Assembly: GCA_019413955.1 (NCBI GenBank)
Contig: DXMX01000026.1
Location: forward strand, 1-22,449
From: Collinsella sp.
Lineage (GTDB): Bacteria > Actinomycetota > Coriobacteriia > Coriobacteriales > Coriobacteriaceae
Reading direction: 5' to 3'
Length of the DNA: 22,449 nt
Below the pieces are notes generated by a model that made no database searches, was not told where the DNA came from, and was given only the letters and a program-made list of their open reading frames with translations. The position numbers were made by a program, and so were the translations under genes. Shown here piece after piece: positions 1 to 7,329 of this stretch (position 1 is the first letter of the stretch; each line of letters starts with the position of its first letter).

Positions 1-571
1 CGGCCATAAAGACGCCCGGCAGGTTCATCATCTCGCCCAGACCAAAGACATCGCCCGGATGCTCGGCAAAAAACGCCTGCATATCGGCAGCCGAAATAAC
101 GGCACCGGCCTGCTCGTCGGGCAGCGCGGGCACGCACGAAGGCATCATGTACTTGATGGAGATGGGTGCGCGGCGGCCGTCCTCGATCATAAAGCGTAAG
201 CCGTCGAGACCGGCAACATTGGCAATCTCGTGGCTGTCGGCAATGGCGGTGGTAGTACCGCGCGTCGCGGCCATGCGAGCATACTCGGCGGGACGGATGT
301 TCGAAGACTCGATATGCAGATGCCCGTCAATAAAACCGGGAGCGAGATAGCGACCCTGGCAGTCGATAACCTCGGCAGCCTCGTAGGTGCCAGCGACATC
401 GTCGCGACCATCGTAGAGCACGCCGACGATCACACCGTCCTTGACGGCAACGCTGCCGGGCGCCACACGCTGGCCATACACGTCGACGATCTGCGCATTG
501 GTAAACAGCGTGTCGACGGGCACGCGGCCCTCGGCGGCCTCGATCACAGACCTCATGACCTCAACGGACAT
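1..571 (-). CDS. ade: Adenine deaminase, N-terminal part (gene runs off the left edge)
   Basis: The amidohydrolase-type adenine deaminase converts adenine to hypoxanthine and ammonia in purine salvage or breakdown, in the cytosol. About 190 codons are present. The start of an amidohydrolase beta-sandwich (residues 20-78) is followed by the metal-binding GFIDGHLHIESS motif (H84, H86). Next come RGTTTAIADSHEIANVAGL (H114) and MMPSCVPALP, which are typical of the Ade family rather than of dihydroorotases or hydantoinases. The start at 571 is chosen because GGAG (577-580) lies 5 nt upstream. An ATG at 575 is out of frame. The C-terminal half is outside the window, so completeness cannot be judged. 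Promoter and leader are described separately. Family assignment is confident. Confidence 0.9.
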   Translation of the reverse strand, partial: MSVEVMRSVIEAAEGRVPVDTLFTNAQIVDVYGQRVAPGSVAVKDGVIVGVLYDGRDDVAGTYEAAEVIDCQGRYLAPGFIDGHLHIESSNIRPAEYARMAATRGTTTAIADSHEIANVAGLDGLRFMIEDGRRAPISIKYMMPSCVPALPDEQAGAVISAADMQAFFAEHPGDVFGLGEMMNLPGVFMA

Positions 572-591
572 ACATACTCCTTTAACCGTAG

Positions 592-627
592 AAAAAAGCT
601 GCGGAGCGGACAGACCTTCACCGCAGC
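592..627 (-). terminator. Terminator-like hairpin in the ade leader
   Basis: Read on the minus strand, GCTGCGG (621-627) pairs perfectly with CCGCAGC (598-604) across a 16-nt loop. Six T residues (592-597) follow directly. This is an intrinsic-terminator shape, but it sits between the candidate ade promoter and the ade start codon, 20 nt before the ATG. It is therefore more likely a conditional attenuator than the end of an upstream gene, since no minus-strand gene lies just upstream. I recognise no known riboswitch core in the short leader. Confidence 0.55.
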
Positions 628-639
628 AAGCCAATAGCC

Positions 640-667
640 ATTGTATGCCCAAACGATGGGTCAACAA
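640..667 (-). promoter_or_regulatory. Candidate sigma-70 promoter of ade
   Basis: On the minus strand a -10 hexamer TACAAT (640-645) lies 16 nt from TTGTTG (662-667). An overlapping TTGACC (659-664) is a better -35 match but is only 13 nt away. Transcription would start near 633, giving a leader of about 60 nt before the ade start codon. Pattern only; no experimental support. Confidence 0.5.
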
Positions 668-734
668 TACGCCTCTCCGCTTAACGGCACACGCCGCTTG
701 GCGCAATGGGGGCAGGTTACTTTGCACCAATGAC

Positions 735-781
735 AAGGAGTGTCCCAAAGTGCCGGCACAAAAGGAACGTCCCCAAGTGCC
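735..781. repeat. Degenerate 20-bp direct repeat around a palindrome
   Basis: AAGGAGTGTCCCAAAGTGCC (735-754) and AAGGAACGTCCCCAAGTGCC (762-781) match at 17 of 20 positions. Between and overlapping them is the perfect palindrome GTGCCGGCAC (750-759). The wording resembles a dispersed intergenic element I remember from Coriobacteriia and other genomes, but I cannot confirm copy number from this window. It is non-coding as far as I can see. Confidence 0.6.
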
Positions 782-847
782 AACCACGGAAGCGCCGATG
801 TTTTGGCATCGCCAGCGAGCGGGTCGCATTTGAGACAAGGTGACGTG

Positions 848-880
848 AAACGAAAGGGCGCTGACCTTCTGGTCGCGCCC
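848..880 (-). terminator. Likely tyrS terminator
   Basis: On the minus strand GGGCGC-GACC pairs with GGTC-GCGCCC (856-880, one unpaired base on one side, about 4-nt loop), followed by TTTCGTTT (848-855). It lies 77 nt past the tyrS stop and points the right way, so it is the best candidate for ending tyrS transcription. Confidence 0.65.
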
Positions 881-932
881 TTGAAGTTGAACGTCAGATT
901 GTCCAAATGCGGCCCGCGCAGCGTCGGCCGGT

Positions 933-954
933 CCGCCGTTCGGTAGAACGGCGG
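933..954 (-). other. Hairpin immediately after the tyrS stop codon
   Basis: CCGCCGTT (933-940) and AACGGCGG (947-954) form a perfect 8-bp stem with a 6-nt loop, two nt past the TAG of tyrS. No T tract follows on the minus strand, so it may stabilise the 3' end rather than terminate by itself. Confidence 0.5.
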
Positions 955-956
955 AA

Positions 957-2168
957 CTAAATCAACTTGAAGCCCTTGCGCTTACCCACAGAAAGGGTGT
1001 CGCCCAGCTTGAGGGCGCTGGGATCGATGTTGTAGCTCTTGGGAGCCACGGCCTTGCCGTTGATCTTGACGCCACCGCCGTCGATATCGCGACGAGCCTG
1101 GCCGGCGCTCGCCGAAAGGCCCAAGTCCTTGAGCAGGCCGGCGAGGTAGATCTGGCCCTCGTCGTTGACGGTCAGCTCAACGTGCTTCTCGGGGAAGTCG
1201 GCAAGCTGGCCCTCCTTGAACACGCGGTCGAACTCGGCCTGAGCCTCGTCTCCGGCGCCGGCGCCGTGGTAGGTGTCGCACAGGTCGCGGCCCAGAGCGC
1301 GCTTGAGCTCGTAGGGGTCGGCAGAACCATCGGCCAGGGCGGCGTCGATCTTGTCGACCTCGGCCGGGGTGAGCGAGCTGGCCAGACGATAGTACTTGCC
1401 GATCATCTCGTCGGGGATGGACATGGTCTTGCCGAACATATCCTTGGGAGCGTCGGTCAGGCCGATGTAGTTGCCATAGGACTTGGACATCTTGCGCACG
1501 CCATCTGTGCCCTCGAGCAGCGGCATGGTGAGCGCGATCTGCGGCTCCATGCCCATCTTCTCCATGAGCTCACGGCCAGCGAGCAGGTTGAAGAGCTGAT
1601 CGGTGCCGCCCATCTCGACGTCGGCCTTGATCTGCACGGAGTCGAAAGCCTGCATCACGGGATACAGGAACTCATGCAGGGCGATCGGCGTCTGAGACTG
1701 GTAGCGCTTGGTAAAGTCGTCGCGCTCGAGGATGCGGGCGACGGTGAACTTGGAGCACACCTGCAGCAGACCGGCCAGATCCATCGAAAGGATCCAGTCA
1801 CCGTTGTGCACGATGGTGGTCTTCTCGGGATCCAGGATCTTCATGGCCTGGCTCACGTAGGTCTCGGCATTGGCCTCGATCTGCTCCTGCGAAAGCTGCG
1901 GACGGGTGGAATTCTTGCCCGAAGGGTCGCCAATCAACGCGGTACCGTTGCCGATGATGAGGGTGACGTTGTGGCCCAGGTCCTGGAACTGACGCATCTT
2001 GCGCAGCGGCACGGCGTGGCCCAGGCGCAGGTCGGGGCTGGTGGGGTCGACGCCGAGCTTGATGTTGAGGGGCTCGCCCTTCTCAAGCTTCTTGCGAAGG
2101 TCGGCCTCGGGAACGATCTGCGCGGCGCCCGAGGTGATGATACGCATTTGCTCGTCAACAGACAGCAT
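957..2168 (-). CDS. tyrS: Tyrosyl-tRNA synthetase
   Basis: Charges tRNA-Tyr with tyrosine in the cytosol; class I aminoacyl-tRNA synthetase of 403 aa. The HIGH-type signature is RLGHAVP (around residues 48-54), followed by IGDPSGK. GGTDQLFNLLAGREL is the tyrosine/tRNA-site signature, and KMSKS is at residues 226-230. A C-terminal S4-like RNA-binding domain (about 340-403) contains QARRDIDGGGVKING. This matches the TyrZ-like branch more than the E. coli-type enzyme. The ATG at 2168 has a strong GGAGG 7 nt upstream. It lies downstream of the U32 gene on the same strand, about 96 nt away. I see no T-box in the short leader, only a hairpin at 2190-2216. Confidence 0.96.
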   Translation of the reverse strand: MLSVDEQMRIITSGAAQIVPEADLRKKLEKGEPLNIKLGVDPTSPDLRLGHAVPLRKMRQFQDLGHNVTLIIGNGTALIGDPSGKNSTRPQLSQEQIEANAETYVSQAMKILDPEKTTIVHNGDWILSMDLAGLLQVCSKFTVARILERDDFTKRYQSQTPIALHEFLYPVMQAFDSVQIKADVEMGGTDQLFNLLAGRELMEKMGMEPQIALTMPLLEGTDGVRKMSKSYGNYIGLTDAPKDMFGKTMSIPDEMIGKYYRLASSLTPAEVDKIDAALADGSADPYELKRALGRDLCDTYHGAGAGDEAQAEFDRVFKEGQLADFPEKHVELTVNDEGQIYLAGLLKDLGLSASAGQARRDIDGGGVKINGKAVAPKSYNIDPSALKLGDTLSVGKRKGFKLI

Positions 2169-2189
2169 TGGGTATCCTCCTTTTGCTAT

Positions 2190-2216
2190 AGCACCCTCGC
2201 CGAAAACGGCGGTGCT
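2190..2216 (-). other. Hairpin in the tyrS leader
   Basis: AGCACC (2190-2195) pairs with GGTGCT (2211-2216), and an inner GCCG/CGGC closes an AAAA (TTTT on the transcript strand) tetraloop. Three unpaired bases sit on one side. It ends about 12 nt before the tyrS ribosome binding site. No T tract follows, so it is not a terminator. Its role is unknown. Confidence 0.4.
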
Positions 2217-2264
2217 GGAAGTCCATAAACTCTCTTATGATAACAAACTGACGCGACGCAGCAC

Positions 2265-4215
2265 CTACGACAGGAAAATCCTCGTCCTGCCGCATGCGTC
2301 AATGGCAACTGGCAGACGTGTACCGTCACGCTCGACCAGATAGCGTACCTGCCGACGACGCAAGCAGTCGCGGCAACGAACCTGTCCCGTCGCATCGGTG
2401 GCGCAGACGCCCTCGGCGGTCAGCAGACAGCACCATAAGCTCGGGACGGTCGGCGTCGACCGGACCCAAGACGCCGGGTTCAGCGGCCAGTTCGGCAATA
2501 CGCTCCGCATCATTGCCGAGCAACTCCGCCGGCAAGCACACCCGCCCCGCACCGAGTCCGCGCAGCCAGGTAAGCGTGGCCCGATTCGCGCAGAACACCG
2601 GCGCCGCCACGTCAAACGTCACGCCCAGCTCGCGAGCGATCACCACCTGTCCCAGGTTGCGGCAGACGACGCGCCCGGCACGCTGTATCAGTGAGCGGGT
2701 CCAGTCAGCGTCACCCGTGCGGCACACCTCGTCAAGCACCACAACGGCGTCGGACAAATCAAGTTCTCCGCGCGGGTCGGCATCCATCAGCTGCCAAGCA
2801 AAAACCATGCGAGTGGGAACCGCGCACTCCACCAACTCCGTGGACGCACCGCCATCCACCGCAACGTCCTCAAAGGGCAGCACCTCAACGGCACGCGCAA
2901 CGGGCGCAATCGCATCCGCCTCGGCCCGCATGCGCTCCAACACCGCCGCCGTCTGATCCAACACGCCGGCGCTGCGAATCAGGTACACCTCGCAGCCCGT
3001 GTCAACCTTACGCTTGCAATGCACGACGACGCGCTCCCCCGCCGCGGCATCCACCGGACAGGGCACCTGCGGCCAGCGCTTGGGCACATCGGGACGCGCG
3101 TCGGCACCCGGATAGAACCGAATCTCGAGCGTGTCACCCGCCGCCACGGCGGCGTCGAGTTCAACGGTCACCTCTTCGTGGCCCACAGCGACCAAGCGCC
3201 CCACGCGCACGCCCTGGTTAATCGCACGCTCAAAGCTCATCAGCTCGGCACCCGAACGCCCTCGCAGGTACGCATCGGTAAACCCACGGTTAAACGACCT
3301 TCCCAGCTCGCGCTCAAGCTCTTCCACGGCACCGGGGTCCCACGCGCCGTCGTACAGCATATCGAGTGCCCGGCGCCACACCCGCACCACGTTGAATACG
3401 TAATCGGGGTTCTTCATGCGCCCCTCGATCTTGAGCGACGCCACGCCGGCATCTACAAGCTCGGGCAGATGTGCAATACCCAGATAGTCGCGCGGGCACA
3501 GCAGGCGATCTCCCTCGACGGCGACAACGCTCTGCCCCGCCTCGTCCACCAGGTCGTACGCCAGACGGCACGGCTGCGTGCAGTCGCCGCGCATCGCCGA
3601 GCGCCCACGCCGCAGGGCCGAGAACTCGCACGCCCCCGAATAGCCGATGCAAATCGCACCGTGGCAGAATACCTCGATGGGCACGCCCGTGGCACATAGC
3701 GCCGCAATCTCGTCGACCGTCAGCTCGCGTGCCGTCGTCACGCGCTCGACCCCCAGCTCATCGGCGGCAAGTCGCACGGCGCCTTCGCTATGAACGCCCG
3801 CCTGCGTGGACAGGTGAATCTCGACCCCGGGAATCGCCGCGCGCAGCGCGCAGGCCAGCCCGGCATCGGCGACAATCAGAGCATCGGCGCCCAGCTCCAG
3901 TGCATGAGCTCCCAACGCCACCGCGTCGGACAACTCATCGTCAAACACGAACACGTTGAGCGTCACGTACACACGCACGCCATGGGCATGCGCCACGGCG
4001 CAGCCGCGCGCAAACTCGTCGTCGGTAAAACCGTGCGCACTCACACGGGCGTTAAAGCCGCCCAACCCCGCATAGATGGCATCGGCGCCCGCGGCGATGG
4101 CCGCAAACATCTGGTCGAGCCCGCCCGCCGGCGCCAGCAGCTCGGGCAGCGCCGCACCGGCAGCATCCAATCCAGTCTTGTGTTGTCCGCTCGGCCCCAT
4201 CGCCCGAATCGCCAT
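2265..4215 (-). pseudogene. Peptidase U32 family protein (long form, RlhA-like), frameshifted near its 3' end
   Basis: Long-form U32 proteins (for example RlhA, TrhP) act in RNA hydroxylation, and several family members carry an iron-sulfur cluster; the exact substrate here is unknown. The start at 4215 has AAGGAG 7 nt upstream, which beats an ATG at 4242. PELLAPAGG opens the barrel at residue 24, and the Cys set C184, C189, C196, C212, C216 includes GDCTQPCR. The reading frame is intact to PELMV (V595, 2431-2433). It then becomes family-unlike and stops at 2326. The neighbouring frame from 2432 encodes CCLLTAEGVC, CRDC and DGTRLPVAIDACGRTRI, which fits the family's C-terminal Cys region, and ends at TAG 2265-2267. 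A net +1 or -2 (or -8) nt change at about 2424-2433 explains this. Joined length would be about 650 aa, close to RlhA. It could be a real mutation or a sequencing error. Confidence 0.8.
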
Positions 4216-4377
4216 CGGCAAACTCCTTACCAAGGTATGCATTCACTCTGAAAAATGCCGTCTTCCAGCATACACGAGGCCTCGCGCGCCCCGTTTGGTT
4301 TATCGTGTAATAACTTATGTCCATCCTGCCCCGACGGCACATCCGCCGTCCGGCACGACATACCTGGAGGTCAATAT

Positions 4378-6570
4378 ATGGGTCCTCGCCAACGACAGGG
4401 ACGCAGCCGTTCAAAGACGCATGCCCTGCCCATAATCCTGCTCTCGTTTTTGGGCTTTTTGCTGATTGCGGGCGTGGCATTTGGCATCGGCATGGTCGGC
4501 AACGTCAACCGCTGGCTGTCCGATCTGCCCGACTACACCGACGCCAACGCGTATCTGGTGAGCGAGCCCACCGAGATCGTCGACTGCAACGGCAACAAGA
4601 TCGCGAGCTTCTACACGCAAAACCGCAAGTCCATCACCAAGGACAAGGTCTCCCCCTACGTGCTACAGGGCACCGTTGACGTCGAGGACGAGCGCTTCTA
4701 CGAGCACGGCGGTATCGACCTGTGGGGTATCGCGCGTGCTGCGGTGGCAACCCTCGGCGGCGGGCACGAAGGCGCCTCGACTATCACCCAGCAGCTGGTG
4801 CGCAACACCATCCTGCAGGAGGAGCAATTCGACTCGACCATCGAGCGTAAGGTGCGCGAGGCCTACATCGCCGTAAAGATGGAGGACATGTACTCCAAAG
4901 ACGAGATCCTCATGATGTACCTCAACACCATCTATTACGGTCACGGCGCCTACGGTATTGAGGCCGCCGCCGAGACCTACCTGTCCAAGAGCGCCGCAGA
5001 CCTCACCCTGAGCGAGGCCGCGCTGTTGATCGGCCTTCCCAACTCGCCCTCGCAGTACGACCCCACGGTCAACCCCGACCTGGCGCTGTCCCGTCGCAAC
5101 AAGGTCCTCGACAACATGCTGCGCCTGGGCCACATTACGCAGGAGGAGCACGATGCCGCACAGGCCGAGCCCATCACCCTCAACGTGACCGAAATCTCGG
5201 GCAGCGGCGTTGACGTATACTCGCAGCCCTACTTTGTCGCCTATGTTAAGCAGCTGCTGGAGCAGGAGTTCTCGACCGACGTGCTCTTTAAGGGCGGCCT
5301 GACCGTCAAGACCACCATCGACCCCACGATGCAGCAGGTGGCAGAGAATGCCGTTCGCGAGCAGCTCGACACGCTCTCGCTCGACGGCCTGGACATGGGC
5401 ATGGTCGTCGTCGACCCCAAGACCGGCTACATCAAGTGCATGGTGGGCGGCTACGATTACAACGCCGACGAGAACCACGTAAACCATGCCACGGCCAAGC
5501 GTCCCGTCGGCTCCACCTTTAAGGCCTTTACGCTGGCAACTGCCATCCAAAACGGCATGAACCCCAACGTCACCCTCAACTGCAACTCGCCGCTCAAGGC
5601 CAAGGGCACCACGACCGAGGTCCAAAACTACGCCAACCATAGCTATGGCAACATCACGCTTAAGCAGGCGACGGCATACTCCTCCAACACCGGCTACATC
5701 CAGGTGGCGGAAGCCGTCGGCAACAGCAAGATCATCTCGCTCGTCAAAAAGCTCGGCATCGATCCCGCCAAGGACAACATCGAGGACGTTCCCGTCATGA
5801 CCCTCGGCACCGGCTCGATCTCGCCGCTCGAGATGGCCGCCGCCTACGCGACGTTTGCCAACGGCGGCTACTATCGCCAGCCGATCGCCATCACCGAGAT
5901 TGACTCTCGTACCGGTTCGGTGCTGTACCAGCACACGGACAATCCCTCACAGGTGCTTACCGAGGGCGAGGCCGCCGCGGTCACCGATGTTCTGTCCGGC
6001 GTCATGCAGGGCGGCGGTACGGGTGCTGCCGGTGCCCTGAGCGTCAACCAGCCCTATGCCGGCAAGACGGGCACCACCGACAACACCACCAACCTGTGGT
6101 TCTGCGGCTATACCCCGCAGCTGGCGTGCGCCCTGTGGACCGGCTATTCCGCGGGCGAGATCCCCATCCAAAAATACGGCACAGACCTGCTGGGCGACAG
6201 CACCAACCTGCCTGTCTTTAAGCGGTTTATGAACACCGTTCTGACCGGTACCGAGCGCGAGGAGTTTGCGACCGGAACGGCGCCCACCTACAAGAACAAC
6301 AGCGTCTGGAAGTTCTACGGCACCAACAACACCAAGAAGACGGAGAACGACGACAAGGACGAGAACGAGGACGAAGAGAAAACCACCACAACGACTACCA
6401 CGACGACCACGACCACCGAGACCACGGGCGGCGACACCACCGGCGGCACCGGTACGACCGGTGGCTCGACGGGCGGCTCCACTGGTGGTTCGACCGGCGG
6501 CGATGGCGGCACGCCTACGCCTACGCCCACTCCCGACCCCTCGCCCACGCCTGACGATACTGTTGGCTAG
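4378..6570 (+). CDS. Class A penicillin-binding protein (bifunctional transglycosylase/transpeptidase)
   Basis: Polymerises and cross-links peptidoglycan outside the membrane; 730 aa. A short basic cytoplasmic end (RQRQGRSRSK) precedes one membrane segment (about residues 17-40). The GT51 domain follows, with catalytic Glu in VEDERFYEHGG (E103) and GASTITQQLVRN. The transpeptidase has STFK (S379-K382), SSN (S435-N437) and KTGT (K563-T566), so all active-site motifs are intact. The tail (about 655-730) is acidic, then 12 Thr in a row (669-680), then GGST and TP repeats, so it is likely disordered and wall-spanning. The ATG at 4378 is preferred over an upstream frame start because TGGAGG lies 7 nt before it. 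It is divergent from the U32 gene (162 bp apart); I see no convincing -35/-10 pair there. A strong terminator follows. Confidence 0.95.
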   Translation: MGPRQRQGRSRSKTHALPIILLSFLGFLLIAGVAFGIGMVGNVNRWLSDLPDYTDANAYLVSEPTEIVDCNGNKIASFYTQNRKSITKDKVSPYVLQGTVDVEDERFYEHGGIDLWGIARAAVATLGGGHEGASTITQQLVRNTILQEEQFDSTIERKVREAYIAVKMEDMYSKDEILMMYLNTIYYGHGAYGIEAAAETYLSKSAADLTLSEAALLIGLPNSPSQYDPTVNPDLALSRRNKVLDNMLRLGHITQEEHDAAQAEPITLNVTEISGSGVDVYSQPYFVAYVKQLLEQEFSTDVLFKGGLTVKTTIDPTMQQVAENAVREQLDTLSLDGLDMGMVVVDPKTGYIKCMVGGYDYNADENHVNHATAKRPVGSTFKAFTLATAIQNGMNPNVTLNCNSPLKAKGTTTEVQNYANHSYGNITLKQATAYSSNTGYIQVAEAVGNSKIISLVKKLGIDPAKDNIEDVPVMTLGTGSISPLEMAAAYATFANGGYYRQPIAITEIDSRTGSVLYQHTDNPSQVLTEGEAAAVTDVLSGVMQGGGTGAAGALSVNQPYAGKTGTTDNTTNLWFCGYTPQLACALWTGYSAGEIPIQKYGTDLLGDSTNLPVFKRFMNTVLTGTEREEFATGTAPTYKNNSVWKFYGTNNTKKTENDDKDENEDEEKTTTTTTTTTTTTETTGGDTTGGTGTTGGSTGGSTGGSTGGDGGTPTPTPTPDPSPTPDDTVG
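6382..6552 (+). repeat. Low-complexity coding repeat in the PBP tail
   Basis: Twelve Thr codons (6382-6417) using mixed codons are followed by GG-S/T units (roughly 6424-6510, three near-identical GGST blocks) and alternating Thr-Pro codons. Codon variation within the Thr run argues that the protein sequence is being kept, not that a simple DNA repeat has recently expanded. Confidence 0.7.
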
Positions 6571-6595
6571 AAATTCATCCGGCCATTAGCAACAA

Positions 6596-6639
6596 GGCCC
6601 CCGAGCAGCTTATTAAACTGCTCGGGGGCCTTTTAGTTT
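6596..6639 (+). terminator. Strong intrinsic terminator after the PBP gene
   Basis: GGCCCCCGAGCAG (6596-6608) pairs perfectly over 13 bp with CTGCTCGGGGGCC (6618-6630) around a 9-nt loop, followed by TTTTAGTTT. It lies 25 nt past the PBP stop. Confidence 0.93.
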
Positions 6640-6671
6640 AAAGCGACCTGGTGGACGGTCTTTATACCGGC

Positions 6672-6710
6672 AAACAATATAGGGGGTACCGACCAACGTC
6701 GATACCCCCT
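6672..6710 (-). terminator. Likely argR terminator
   Basis: AGGGGGTA (6681-6688) and TACCCCCT (6703-6710) form a perfect 8-bp stem with an inner CGAC/GTCG. On the minus strand it is followed by TATATTGTTT (6671-6680). It sits 49 nt past the argR stop. Its T tract is interrupted, so termination may be partial. Confidence 0.65.
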
Positions 6711-6759
6711 TACAAGCCACCATGTCACGCACACAGTGCCGAGCGCACGACCCGCACGC

Positions 6760-7197
6760 CTACTTGCGAGAATTGCTCAGCTTATTGATCAGCGCCTCAA
6801 GACGCTCGCCGTCCTCGGCCGTCTGGGCAATAACCAAAATCGTATCGTTGCCGGCAAGCGAGCCAAGCACATCGGGCAGCTCTGCCGCATCAACGGCGGC
6901 GGCGATGCCGGAAGCCGTGCCAGGCTGAGCCTTGATCATAACCAGATTATCGGTGCGCAGAACGCCCGTTACGAGCTCGGAAACCATACGCTGCAGGTGC
7001 AGGTCCTCTGCCAGAACATAGATGCCCTCAGGGAGCTTGCGCAGCCCCATATCGGCAATATCGCGAGAGACAGTCGCCTGCGTGCAATCAAAGCCCATAG
7101 CGCGGAGCTCATCGACCAGCACGCGCTGCGTGCGGACGTCCTTATTGCGCACAATATCTCTAATGGCATCCTGGCGCCCATTGCGTTTTTTAGCCAT
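6760..7197 (-). CDS. argR: Arginine repressor ArgR/AhrC
   Basis: Hexameric transcription regulator that senses arginine and controls arginine synthesis and breakdown genes; 145 aa. The N-terminal winged helix-turn-helix (about 1-65) carries TQATVSRDI, the recognition helix. The C-terminal oligomerisation and effector domain has PGTASGIAAAVD (D103 matches E. coli D113) and LAGNDTILVI. The usual effector motif is GDDT. Here it is G-N117-D118-T, so the position equal to E. coli Asp128 is Asn (codon AAC, 6847-6849). The start at 7197 (MAKKRNGRQ) is chosen over a frame-open extension to 7230 because GAGAGGG precedes it and because of family length. A perfect 15-bp palindrome lies 34-48 bp upstream. 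No arginine genes are adjacent. Confidence 0.95.
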   Translation of the reverse strand: MAKKRNGRQDAIRDIVRNKDVRTQRVLVDELRAMGFDCTQATVSRDIADMGLRKLPEGIYVLAEDLHLQRMVSELVTGVLRTDNLVMIKAQPGTASGIAAAVDAAELPDVLGSLAGNDTILVIAQTAEDGERLEALINKLSNSRK

Positions 7198-7230
7198 ACA
7201 AACCCTCTCTCCAAAAGATGGCGGAGACAA

Positions 7231-7245
7231 TCAATCAGTGATTGA
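7231..7245. promoter_or_regulatory. 15-bp palindrome upstream of argR, possible operator
   Basis: TCAATCA-G-TGATTGA is a perfect palindrome with 7-bp arms, 34-48 bp before the argR start codon. It does not match the ARG box (TGAAT-N4-ATTCA type) well, so the binding protein is unknown. Autoregulation by ArgR through a diverged box is possible. A weak -10 (TATACA) lies further upstream, around 7275. Confidence 0.4.
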
Positions 7246-7329
7246 ATAGTTTAACGCTATTTGAAGGCTTTTGTGTATAAGAACGCATTTCGAAACAATT
7301 CTATGCAAGTTTGTTTCGTAATGAGCCGT

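Larger units (their letters stand above)
572..956. other. Intergenic region between ade and tyrS (385 bp)
   Basis: No credible gene is seen. Ordered by coordinate it holds the ade leader with its hairpin and promoter (572-667), a palindrome-centred degenerate direct repeat (735-781), the likely tyrS terminator (848-880) and a second hairpin just after the tyrS stop codon (933-954). The open frames across it on both strands run through these repeats and hairpins and resemble no protein family I know. Confidence 0.7.

Noticed and set aside
575..619. Short leader peptide (GTG start) in the ade leader
   Set aside because: No ribosome binding site, and it overlaps the hairpin and the ade start without a sensible stop.
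572..640. Purine riboswitch ahead of ade
   Set aside because: The leader is too short and lacks the conserved aptamer junction sequences; only the terminator-like part is seen.
661..906. 81-residue minus-strand open frame between ade and tyrS
   Set aside because: It is made of the direct repeat and the tyrS terminator read through; likely spurious.
2169..2264. T-box ahead of tyrS
   Set aside because: The gap is under 100 nt, with one hairpin, no T-box sequence and no antiterminator.
2420..2440. Programmed ribosomal frameshift in the U32 gene
   Set aside because: No slippery heptamer or downstream stimulatory structure is evident; a mutation or sequencing error is simpler.
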